Assembly: GCA_002102555.1 (NCBI GenBank)
Contig: MCFL01000041.1
Location: forward strand, 62,001-126,000
Source: Catenaria anguillulae PL171
Lineage: Eukaryota > Blastocladiomycota > Blastocladiomycetes > Blastocladiales > Catenariaceae
Length of the DNA stretch: 64,000 bases
Reading direction: 5' to 3'
Positions 1 through 9,559 of this stretch are shown here, piece by piece. Under the pieces are notes generated by a model. That model saw only the letters and a list, made by a program, of their open reading frames with translations. It was not told the origin of the DNA and did no database searches. A program made the translations under genes and the position numbers. Positions within the stretch are counted from its first letter, which is position 1; each line of letters starts with the position of its first letter.

Positions 1-1
1 G

Positions 2-49
2 TTCGCACAAGAGTTCTTTCCAGTGGACGAAGACGCTCAGGACGAATAA
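2..49 (+). CDS. 3' end of an unidentified gene (partial)
   Basis: The first 49 bases are open in one + frame, giving an acidic tail ending VDEDAQDE before TAA at 47-49. The body lies outside the window, so no family can be named. The call rests only on an open frame of 15 codons with protein-like composition. The next feature is the 3' end of the convergent RdRP gene. Confidence 0.3.
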   Translation, partial: FAQEFFPVDEDAQDE

Positions 50-460
50 TGATGATTGATTGAGGTCGGTATTGTTTTTGCTTGTGTGTAACGTTGCAGT
101 GGAAGGTGTTCCTTGCTGTCGTTTTTTAAGAAGTTCTATAAAGAGATGGGATTAAGTTCAATCTTTTGGTTTCTGGAGAGCAAGTGAGTCCAAACAGACC
201 CAAGCCGCTTGATTTGGCCACGATTAGACCATGTCTAAACCTCGTCAAAACTCCAGATCCAACTCGTCCCTCAGATCTTGGAACTCATCCTGCTTGCCTG
301 CCTTGAGCTTCACAATTGCACAGCTTGGATCCAACGGTCACGGTGCTGTATTGCACAACGACATACAAAGCGGGAAACAAGCAACACAAAGATCGCACAC
401 ACCACAAAAGGAAAATCAAAGAACAAGTAAACCATCGAAAGCAGTCGTTCACATCAAGAT

Positions 461-3400
461 TCAATACCCCTTACCGTTGGGCACAACCGCACCCGCCGCC
501 CCTGCTGGTGCATTACCGGCATCCTGGTGCTCCAACACACGCTTGATAAAGCACACGGGCTCGGCCACCAACCACGCAAAACTCAAAAACGACTTGAACT
601 TGATGTTGGAGTTGTCGCCGCCGTCCTGCTCCGGGTTGTTTGCCCCTTCCTTGACGAGTTTGGGCACCTCATGGTACGCCGCCTTGTACCAAGCGGCAGC
701 CTTGGCCAACACGGACGGGTCGCGCCACATGTCCTCTCGGCGTTCCTCGCGCTGGCGTCCGTCAATATCCTCCTCGTCCAAATCAAACTCTGCCCAAAAC
801 TCTTCACGGAACCGGTGCATGATAACCGCCACGGCACGTGGGCCCTCGGCGCCCGACCGGCCGCGATCGCGACGCCGCGAGTTCTTCTTGTTGTCGCGGC
901 GCACAAAACCCGTGACGAGCTCGGCCTCGTTGAGCACCTCGTACTGGACCGCGGCCTTGAGCATTTCGCCAGAGTACTCAAACATGAGGCGCAGGGCATC
1001 TTCCATATACTCGTTGTGGTCGGGCACATAGGCCGGAATCCGCGGATCGTACCCATTGTCGTCGGACGAGTGCAGCACATCGGGCAAGGACTTGTCGGCT
1101 TCGGTTTCGTCAATCACTTGGCACGCCCATCGGTAAATGTGGCCCAGCACGCTTTCCGATTCGTACATGGCACGGGTTTCGGTTTGCAAAAAGTCGGGAT
1201 ATGCGGGTGGGGCCATGGACGAGTTGTACGACGGCGGAATGCCCGTTTTCGCGAAATCGACCGCCACGGAATGCTGGTAGGCGAGCTCGAGACACTCGGG
1301 CGTATTGGCCGACCCCAAGCGATCGGCCCATGCTGTGAATCAAGAAAAGGTTAGACAAACACAATCGAGAAACAAGGCAGTCTAGGCAAACGAAATGCAA
1401 ACGGACCCACGTGGGCATTGGCAATCAAGCCAACCTGCTCCTGCACCATGAAATCAACAAAGAAATCAATAATGTTTGCAACCGACACACCGTCCTTATA
1501 CTCCTTGGGCAGGCCCGGTGGCGTGTAATCCATGGGCGGCACCTGGTTGGGCGGCAACAGTCGCTCGTCCCAAATCACCAAAAAGTTGTCACCGTCCAAA
1601 TCACCGCCCGCCAACATGTTGGGCAACGGCCGCGACCCACGTTGCGAAAACACAACCACGTCGCGCAAGTGCGCCAGCTCGTCATGGTCCCTCCTGGCCA
1701 TGGTCACGACACGCAAGTCGCCAGGGTGCAAGCACGGCGACCGGCCAATGAGCAACTTTGTGCCTGGCGGAATCGGGTCACGAATGCTCGACGCAAACCA
1801 CACCTCGTCTTCCTCGAGCACGTCCCACTCGTCAAGCACGCCGACGAGGTACAGGCCATCGGGAACAAAGATGCGTGCACGGTACTTGAGGTCGAGCAAC
1901 ATGCGGTCGCGCAGCGACTTGACGAGTCCGTGCAAATGGCGATCCTCAGTGATGCGGAACCCGGCATCGAGCATGGGCACCGCGGGCTGGAACATACCGT
2001 AATTGCGCATGAGTTCAACGGCCACAATCTCGTCGTCCATGATCTTGGACAAGCTGTCCATCATGTCCTTCATGTAGTCCATGATTGTCTCTTCCTTAAC
2101 ACCCAACGTGATGAGAATCATGATGACTTGTCGATTGAGGAAGCACGGGTACGAGTATGCCACCGAGCACACCTCGAGGACACGATGTGCCCAACCCGGG
2201 AACTTTGTCATACTTGGGCGCACGACGAGCTGCTTGTCACGCTTTCCAATGCGCGGATCAACCGTCACCATGCCCTTACACCCGCCAATACGCACTTGGT
2301 ACGCACTCGGGATCTTGAGCAAATGCAACTGGTCGGCCATGATGCTCGCCAGCTTGGCACTGATCCTGCCCACGCCATCGGAAAAGCAATACCCGTTGCG
2401 CTCGATATCCTCAATCTCGCCCATCATTTGCGCCGGCACCTCGACCGTCGGGCGCGTACTGGAAAACGCCTGTCCCAACCGCGCGGCAAACTTGCCCGGA
2501 ATCTTGATTTCCGACAAGTCTCCAATCGACGCACGAATATCATCGGCCGTCGGGCATGGCTCCTCGTCATCCGGACGTGGGTCCTCGTCGTAAAACCAGC
2601 ACGACCCTTCGCGCAACTGCGAGTTGCCATATGCCAGAAACACAAACCTGCGCCCTCCCACAATCACGTGCGAGTGCAACGTTGGGCGTACACGTGCAGC
2701 AATGAGGCGCGCAGAGTTGGACGCAGACTTGAATGTGCCCATGGTTTCGTCGGCAAGTGTGACGCGAATGAACCGATCGGCGTGGTCGGCGTGTGTGCGC
2801 AGCACGCGGTTGCCAGAGTCGGCTTCGGGCGGTTGTGGGACAATGCGCAGAGGGGTGATGATGATACCGCGGGTCGCGATTCGGTCAATGTCGGGGACCG
2901 AGCTCGGCACGGGAATGGGGTCGACGAGGTCGCCATGTTCGTACACGGATTTGATGTAGTTGACCAGCTTGGCGACCGAATTTTGCGGCGGCGGCGGAAG
3001 CGAAAGTTGGTGTTCGAGGGCCAGGGCCGCCAGTTCAAGGTTCTCCTTGACAAGGTCGGCAACCTGCTGGGCATCTTCTTGGCACGTGAACCAGATATTG
3101 CGGTTGGCAAGGAGGCCGTGGAGGAGGTAGTTGACATTCCACGGCAAATCTACAAGAAAAGCACAAGCAGAAGGGTCAGTGCACCGGAATGAAAGAAAGG
3201 CGATGGTAGATGAATGACAAACGGTACCCTTGAAGCAATCAGCGTACCCGTCGGCCCAATCATTCAACTTGCCCGGCTCAACCAACCCAGTCCTCAACTC
3301 GGGAATGCCCGCATGTACCACAGTGGGCGGCCGCGACACGCGCCGCAGAACCTCCATCAAGGCGCCTTGATCCGTATCTGGGCCCAAATACAAATCCATC

Positions 3401-5589
3401 ACCGTGCACCTGCCAAACGCGCCATCCTTGTCGCCCGACGGATCGGGCGACCGCTCATACTTGACGGTCGTCTCGACCTCGCGAAACTTACCCTTTTCCG
3501 TCCACACATACCACTCTGTTTGTGGCGTCTCGCCCGCATCGTCTTCGTCATCTTCGTTTTCCTCGCCTTGTTTCTGGTTTGTATTTTCGGGCGCAGCGGC
3601 CGCCGTCTTGGTCATGGGCAACGGGCGAGCGTGCGGACCCGTCACGGCCGCAAGCCGTTGCTGCTCTTGCTTCTTGTACAGCTGGAGCATTTCGCGGGCT
3701 TGTGCGCGCAACGCCGTAGTGTCTTGGCCGTTGAGGTGCAAGTCGCGAATGCGCATCATGAGCTCGGTCAGCTCTTCCTTGTCGACCTCAATGGGGCCTT
3801 GCGGAGCCACGGGTTGCGGGGCAATGTGGCCATTGGTTGCAGGGATGTCGGCATCTGGACTTGATGCCCGCTTTTGCTTTGGTTGCTCTGCTTCCTTTTC
3901 GTCACCCGGGAACGGCGAGTCGCGGTCAGCAAAGATCAGCGCGGGAGCGCGCAAGTGAATGCGCAACACGGGCTCGCCCAACTTGCGGCCGTCCACAGAC
4001 TTGCCCGTGAACAACACGGGCCGATACATTGAACGCAACGAAAACTCGGCACGATATTGGCCCTTTTTGAACGACACGGCCACTTGGCGATGGTCCTTTG
4101 TCCCGTTTATAAAGAACATGGCGCGATCTTGCGTGACGTAGCTGGATCCGGGCAAGGCCGTGACTGTTTGAATGCCCGATTGCGGCGGCAATCCAAGGCG
4201 CATGCCGTGGAGGCGTGCGGAAAACGTGGACCGATGGTGCCTATACGACCCGTAGTTGACCGACTTGATGAACCCTTCCGACACGCGCAGCGTGCGACCC
4301 TGGAACCTCAGGTCTTCGAGCGACAGCGACAAGAGCATTTCCATGCACTCTGCACGAGCAAGAGTAATGTAGGCCCATCCACCGTGGCGAACGCGCACTT
4401 GGGGTTGTTGTGCAACGAGCGTTGGGTATTGCGGGACGGCGGATCCGGGCAAGGTTTTGGGGCCGTGGGCAACAGCTAGGCCGCCGCCGTCGCGCGCCCC
4501 GCGCATGGCTCCGCCAGGTCCGCCGCGCCGGTTGCGGTATCCGTGTCGCGACCCGTCGTTCCCGTAAAACGACCCATTGCCCTTGCCACCGGCATCCTGC
4601 GGCGAATCCCCTGCGTCCTTGTGCGGACGCATTTGCATCGACACTTCCACAATGGACCCCGGCGGCAGCTTGGACTCAAAGAAATGGCCCAAGTCATCTG
4701 GCCGGGCAGAGTACGGCACACCTAGCACCTTGACAACGCGGTACTGCTCTTCGGGCTTGAGCTCGAGTGCTGCAGGCGACGCCGCAAGCGCCATTTCGAG
4801 CTCGTCAATGAGCTGAGCGTCACGCAAAATCTCGTCGAGGCGGCGGAACAGGTCGCCGGCGAGAGCGGCAAATTTCGACGTGTCGGGCTCGTTGCGGGTC
4901 GAGGCGCCAAACAGATCGTCGTCGTCGTCGTCGCCAAATGGATGCGCGGCGCGGCCGCCCGTATTGGCGAGCGAGTCAATGTCGCCGGCAGAGATGGTCG
5001 GCAGGGCGTCGCGAGGCGCGGGCACATAGTCTTCGTCTTTTGGAATGGCGCCGTGGATGTAGACTTCGGGTTCGGGTTCGGACTTGGATTCGTCCTGCTC
5101 GGTCGGTTCAATGTCGGCGGGTTGGGTATCTTGAGCGCCGTTGACGTTGTTTACCGGTTGTTCGGCGGCTTGGGTGCTGTCGCCGTCCATGTTGACGAGG
5201 TCTGGGGACGACGATGCCTCTGTCAAGTCGTTTTCATCCATGAGTGCGTTGTTGCCATCGACCAAGACGGGCGACTCAGAAGTGATGATGCCGTCTTGGT
5301 TGACAACCTCTTCGGTGCTGCCATCCACTCCGATTTCAGCTCCATTGTCGGCGACAGGAGTGTCGCCTTGCGACCAAGTCTCGACATGGGCATTGTCGTC
5401 GGACTGGGCAGCGGTCCCGTCGGTGGTGGGTTGCATTGCGTCGTCGTCGTGGTTGTTGGTGATGTTGCCAGCGTGCAAGTCGGTCTTTGAATCGACTCTC
5501 TTTGGGTTAGGGGACGCCGGCAACGGCGCGTCAGCGGGAGAGGCAGAGGCAGAGGCAGCAGCCAGGACTGGGGAGGGTGGCGAGGTCAT
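461..5589 (-). CDS. Cellular RNA-dependent RNA polymerase (RNA silencing)
   Basis: Eukaryotic QDE-1/Rdp1-type RdRP, which makes double-stranded RNA from single-stranded templates in RNAi pathways; it is not a viral enzyme. Exons are 5589-3228, 3149-1407 and 1332-461 (introns 3150-3227 and 1333-1406), giving 1658 residues. The catalytic GGDLDGD motif is near residue 1304 (DNA 1588-1602) and the conserved ANAHVAWAD block spans the second intron. Downstream lies the family motif AVDFAKTG. The first ~290 residues are acidic and low complexity, rich in D, E, N and S, and an RNA-binding-like region follows. The stop at 461 may not be the true end: TTC-AAG-type coding for an acidic tail ending LRDELDLEF is open just downstream, with stop at 245-247, and could be a last exon. 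The head-to-head neighbour is the pseudouridine synthase. Confidence 0.9.
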
Positions 5590-6149
5590 TGAGAGTCGGA
5601 ACGGAGTGCCCTGTCAACACGGCCCACAAGAGAGGGGTGGATGATCAATGAGTGTTGGTGTTGGAGCCAAAGAGCGGGCGTTTGGGCATGAAGAAGAAAC
5701 TGAGTGAAAGTCACAGACCCAGTGACAGTGAGACAGCGAGGAGCAGGAGCAGGAGCAGGAGGACTGGCGACAGACTGTCAAGGCAAGCGTGAGGATGTGC
5801 GGAGGTCGACTTGAAGAAGAAGATTCCAGCAAGATTTCGACAGTCTCAAGTCTCAAGTCTCAAGAGGTCAACAGCCAAATCGTTGCTGCAGACGTCGACA
5901 TTTTTCGCTACAGAGGCAAAGTAGAAATTCCATAGATGGTTTGCAAGGATCGGCGTTCCCCTTGACCCTCCGATCCGACGGGCGGATGCTGTCCAGGTTA
6001 ACACATGTCAATGAAAATCACTCAAGTTAACTCATCATCAATATTCATTGAATGGACTGTGCACACTAAGTACACATGTACCTGCTTTTGTCCACAAGGG
6101 CAACCCGAACTTGCCGCAATCACATCCTCTCGAGAGAACACAATGCATC
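5590..6149. promoter_or_regulatory. Shared upstream region of RdRP and pseudouridine synthase
   Basis: This 560-bp gap separates two divergent starts, so it should carry both promoters. It contains short tandem repeats (GGAGCA around 5739-5760 and CTCAAGT around 5842-5862). No clear TATA box or known operator is visible. A 34-codon in-frame extension upstream of the pseudouridine synthase ATG exists but looks like leader sequence. Confidence 0.45.
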
Positions 6150-7787
6150 ATGGCTGACCAGCAATTGCAACAAGACTCCCCTCCAACCCAATCCCAATCC
6201 CAATCCCAATCCCAATCCCAATCCCAAATGGATCCAATCACATCCACAGCCACACCCACACCCAGGTCCAAGCCAGACAAGCGCAAGTCCCGCGGCGGCG
6301 ACAACAACCAACAACAACACTCGACAAAGAAGAAACCCCGCCCTGCCACTGCCCCGCCCTCACTCGACCTCGAGCTCGCCACCGTCACCTACCTGTACCC
6401 TCCCTCCACGCCCCACCTGCGCAAACTCGCGCCTTACTACTACTCCTTCTCCACCTACGCCAAGGGCCGCTGGCTCAACCAGCCGCTGCTCGCCATGTTC
6501 GACAAGGAATTTGCCGACCGCCCGCTCGGCTACTACCAGCGGGCCATCGAGACTGGCCTCATCACGGTCAATGGTGAGCGCAAACCGCTCGATTATGTGA
6601 TTCGCAACCAGGACTTGATTGCACACCGCAACCATCGCCACGAGCCGCCCGTCACAAGTCAGCCGGTCAAGGTGTTGGCCATCAGCAACGAGTATTGTAT
6701 TGTGGACAAACCGTCGTCGATTCCTGTGCATCCAACAGGCAGGTATCGCCACAATACCCTGATTCATTTGGTTCAGTATTACTGGAACGAGTGGACGGCA
6801 GGTTTGTTGCCCCCCACTTCGGAATCTTCCTCTTCATCCAATCCCGCTCCCACTCCCGAGACTCAAGGACAAGGAAACGACGATTCCAAGGTCAAATCGC
6901 TTGGCCCAACACTCTACCCAATCCACCGCCTCGACCGCCTCACCTCTGGCGTGCTCCTCCTATGCCACTCGCGCCCGCTCATCTCCACTTTGACCTCGCA
7001 ATTCCAATCGCAAGTCGTCGGCAAAGAATACCTCGCACGCGTGCGCGGCCACTTCCCCACCACATTCACGGAATGCGCCGAACCCATTCAAGTTTTGCAC
7101 CACAAATTGGGCCTGAGCCACGTGCACCCAGAGGGAAAGCACGCACGCACCTTGTTTGAGTTTGTGGCGTATCGCGCAGACCTCGGCGAGTCGCTCGTCA
7201 AGGTTCGACCCGTCACGGGCAGGACGCACCAGATCCGTGTGCATTTACGGCACTTGGGGTATCCCATCACCAATGATCCAGTGTACAACAATCCGGGGCA
7301 TCGGCATGTGGTCAAGGACTTGGACGCGTGGGTACGCGCGACTCAGGTTGGATCTGCTGTGGGCGAGCTTGAAGCAAGCACCGAAACCGACATTAGCAAG
7401 GCAAACATGCAAGGCTGGCGGCAAGACAAAGTCCAAGCTACGGACGAGGTCACGCAAGCGTGGGTGCAGGCCGTGGGCGATGCCAAATTGGCCGCTGACA
7501 AGCAAATTGTGGGTGCGTGTGACGAGTGTGGGTCCGACTTGATTGCCGATCCGGAACCACACGACATGTTTTTGTACTTGCATGCCTTCAAGTACAGTGT
7601 GGCAGGCGACTTGGGCTTGTCACCTAGCCAGTGGGTTGGCGTCAAGGATGGCATCACCACGATTCGCACGCCAGTACCGGAATGGGCGAAAGAGGAGGGA
7701 TGGGGAACGTGGTGGGAAGGTCAGGAGGGCGACATTGAGGCGGTGGTGGTCAAGGGTGCTGGTGGTGAGGAAATGGGCGGTGATTGA
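6150..7787 (+). CDS. RluA-family tRNA pseudouridine synthase (PUS9/RIB2/RPUSD2-like)
   Basis: Converts uridine to pseudouridine in RNA; fungal relatives Pus8/Rib2 and Pus9 modify position 32 of cytoplasmic and mitochondrial tRNAs. The ATG at 6150 gives 545 residues with no intron. The N-terminus has a QS tandem run and a basic KRKSRGG stretch. The family's signature region (ending YYQRAIETGLITVNGE) is followed by the catalytic motif HRLDRLTSG, whose Asp is the nucleophile, and by VTGRTHQIRVHLRHLGYPI. The C-terminal CDECGSDL and LYLHAFKY blocks are typical of the eukaryotic Pus8/9 group. An in-frame ATG 102 bases upstream is less likely. No fused deaminase domain like that of yeast Rib2 is present. 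Which compartment it serves cannot be told. Confidence 0.9.
   Translation: MADQQLQQDSPPTQSQSQSQSQSQSQMDPITSTATPTPRSKPDKRKSRGGDNNQQQHSTKKKPRPATAPPSLDLELATVTYLYPPSTPHLRKLAPYYYSFSTYAKGRWLNQPLLAMFDKEFADRPLGYYQRAIETGLITVNGERKPLDYVIRNQDLIAHRNHRHEPPVTSQPVKVLAISNEYCIVDKPSSIPVHPTGRYRHNTLIHLVQYYWNEWTAGLLPPTSESSSSSNPAPTPETQGQGNDDSKVKSLGPTLYPIHRLDRLTSGVLLLCHSRPLISTLTSQFQSQVVGKEYLARVRGHFPTTFTECAEPIQVLHHKLGLSHVHPEGKHARTLFEFVAYRADLGESLVKVRPVTGRTHQIRVHLRHLGYPITNDPVYNNPGHRHVVKDLDAWVRATQVGSAVGELEASTETDISKANMQGWRQDKVQATDEVTQAWVQAVGDAKLAADKQIVGACDECGSDLIADPEPHDMFLYLHAFKYSVAGDLGLSPSQWVGVKDGITTIRTPVPEWAKEEGWGTWWEGQEGDIEAVVVKGAGGEEMGGD
6187..6227 (+). repeat. (CCCAAT)n microsatellite inside a coding region
   Basis: Almost seven tandem copies of CCCAAT encode an alternating Gln-Ser run near the N-terminus of the pseudouridine synthase. 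The unit is six bases, so length changes keep the frame. It is likely polymorphic. Confidence 0.9.
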
Positions 7788-7881
7788 TTGGTTTGCGTCT
7801 TCATACACTTGTATTCTTGATATAAAAGTGGTACATAGAACCCATCCAGTCAAAAATAGTGCATCATCCATACACAAGTGT

Positions 7882-9222
7882 TCACGACTGCTCAACATAA
7901 TTCACGACCCGCTTTCGCTTATTCACTAACAACTTTTGTTTGCGGTAGTACAAGTAGGTCAAGTCCTTGGCCACCACAAACACACAACCGCCAATCAACG
8001 ACCGCATGAGCGTTGTGGGTGCCACCTTGGCCGCAAATCCGGCAGGCAAGGTTCGCGCTAGCAAGTAACCGACGCCCGAAGCCACCGCAGGCACCAAAGC
8101 CGCACCGACAAGCAGGCGGCCAAGCTCGGTGCGTTCCGACATGCGCAAGTCGACGCGCGCTTGTTCGGTGCGTGCGGCGAGCGCGTCGGGGGACTCTGCG
8201 TCACCCGACGTTGCCGTGGCCGACGACAACGAGGGAGTGCCAGACAATGGGCCTGGGTGCAAGGCAATGGGAAGCAATACGGCTTCCGACAGTTGCTTGT
8301 ACATTGCGTTCCAGGCAAACCGGAGCCACGGGAGCAAGACCATGGCGGTCGCGGGCGACGGCGGCCACCACGCCACGAGTGTCGATGGCGATGACGACGA
8401 CACCGACAACGAAGATGTCAGCGCAGCGGGCGCAGTAATGTGCTTGAAGTCCAACAGCCACAGCGGCACCAACGGCAAAATGTTATCCAAGTACTCTGTG
8501 CGTGCAAGCACGAGCACAGGAAACACGAGCGGCAAGCCTGCCCACACGCGCCATCCCCATTCGGGATCGGCCAACCACGCCTCTGCGTCCTCGCCCGCAA
8601 CCGAAAGCAGCGCGTACACGCCGTAAGTGGTGGACAAGAAGAGCACGGAAATGCCGCCGCCCGCAAGTAAGAAATAGGGCACCGCGGCGGCACATGCCAT
8701 GTCGAGCTTGTACAGGGCATAGAGGGCGGGACTTGCCGGGCTCAAGATGCGGTAGGGCGTGTGGCATTGCGGGCACGCGGGTCGGCCCGAGGCGTTTTCC
8801 TTGGAGGCAATGAAGCGCAAGAGGCACGGCTCGTGCACGTAGCCGAGCGACCCTTTGCATTTGCAGGGCTTGACCCACCGGTCGGTTGCTGAGGGCGTGC
8901 CTGCATCGTCGAGGTAGTCGGTGTAGCAGATCCAGCAACGGACAGAGGGGGCCAGGTCGGGCGGGATGATGGGCGGGGCAAGTGAGGGACGTTGATGCGC
9001 CGAGCTCTTGCGGGTGGAGATGGAGGCCGAGGCGGAGGTTGGCGACGGGGGAGAGGGCGAGGGGGGCGTGGGCGAGTTGGCGGCAGAGGACAGGGGCAGG
9101 TCGGCGTCGGCAAGCGACGAGACGCCCGAGCGCAGGACGGCCGAGAGCTGTGGCGAGTCTGGGGGATTCGGGGCGGTGGCGGACGCGGTAGCTTCGGAGG
9201 CCGCGGCGCGCAGTTGATCCAT
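7882..9222 (-). CDS. MARCH5-like RING-CH E3 ubiquitin ligase, membrane protein
   Basis: A membrane E3 ligase of the MARCH family; animal MARCH5/MITOL acts on the mitochondrial outer membrane. Single exon, 446 residues. The RING-CH domain is at about residues 97-160, with CWICYTDY, the CKCKGSLGYVHEPCL core and CPQCHTPYRI, giving the C4HC3 spacing. Several hydrophobic segments follow (PYFLLAGGGISVLFLS and LVFPVLVLARTEYL among them). Near the C-terminus, LIGGCVFVVAKDLTYLYYRKQ and the terminal RVVNYVEQS resemble the MARCH5 tail, which supports that subgroup. A long Ser/Pro-rich N-terminus precedes the RING. Its 3' end faces the pseudouridine synthase, with 94 bp between the stops. Confidence 0.88.
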   Translation of the reverse strand: MDQLRAAASEATASATAPNPPDSPQLSAVLRSGVSSLADADLPLSSAANSPTPPSPSPPSPTSASASISTRKSSAHQRPSLAPPIIPPDLAPSVRCWICYTDYLDDAGTPSATDRWVKPCKCKGSLGYVHEPCLLRFIASKENASGRPACPQCHTPYRILSPASPALYALYKLDMACAAAVPYFLLAGGGISVLFLSTTYGVYALLSVAGEDAEAWLADPEWGWRVWAGLPLVFPVLVLARTEYLDNILPLVPLWLLDFKHITAPAALTSSLSVSSSSPSTLVAWWPPSPATAMVLLPWLRFAWNAMYKQLSEAVLLPIALHPGPLSGTPSLSSATATSGDAESPDALAARTEQARVDLRMSERTELGRLLVGAALVPAVASGVGYLLARTLPAGFAAKVAPTTLMRSLIGGCVFVVAKDLTYLYYRKQKLLVNKRKRVVNYVEQS

Positions 9223-9559
9223 GGTATTGTGGGATATGTTGAGTGTCTTGTGTCTTGTGTTTGTTTGAGAGGATGTCGGATGTCAGAGAGCGAGAGGAGT
9301 TTTCCCCACGTCATGAGTGAGAGAGACTTCTCGCGGCATCTTCCGTGTTCCTTCAATGCAGAAGGTCAACGAATGGCTGTGGAAGCTTCCAGAAGTGTTT
9401 GGTTTCCTCCCATGCCCACGATCACGATTACCTGCCCGATCACTAACAAAAACAAAATGTCGAGTCGATAATGGGTTTATTAATATCAAGATCATTTGAA
9501 AAGAATATTAACAGTTACTGATGTGAATACTTGCCAACATAGGAACTCATTTTCGCATC
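9223..9559. promoter_or_regulatory. Divergent upstream region of MARCH5-like and INO80B-like genes
   Basis: A 337-bp gap between two divergent starts. I see no recognisable motif or small gene. Short ORFs here continue the antisense frames of the flanking genes. Confidence 0.4.

Noticed and set aside
527..1354. 275-codon + strand ORF
   Set aside because: Antisense shadow of the RdRP C-terminal exon, whose sequence matches the family.
1411..3192. 593-codon ORF on the + strand
   Set aside because: It is exactly antisense to the RdRP exons. The high-GC third positions keep the reverse frames open, and its composition (His/Arg/Leu) is shadow-like.
461..5589. A viral RdRP or endogenous viral element
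   Set aside because: The DLDGD motif, long double-barrel layout and introns are those of cellular RNAi polymerases; viral RdRPs have GDD-type motifs.
6120..6388. - strand ORFs with a Gly-Leu or Trp-Asp repeat
   Set aside because: They are translations of the CCCAAT repeat on the wrong strand.
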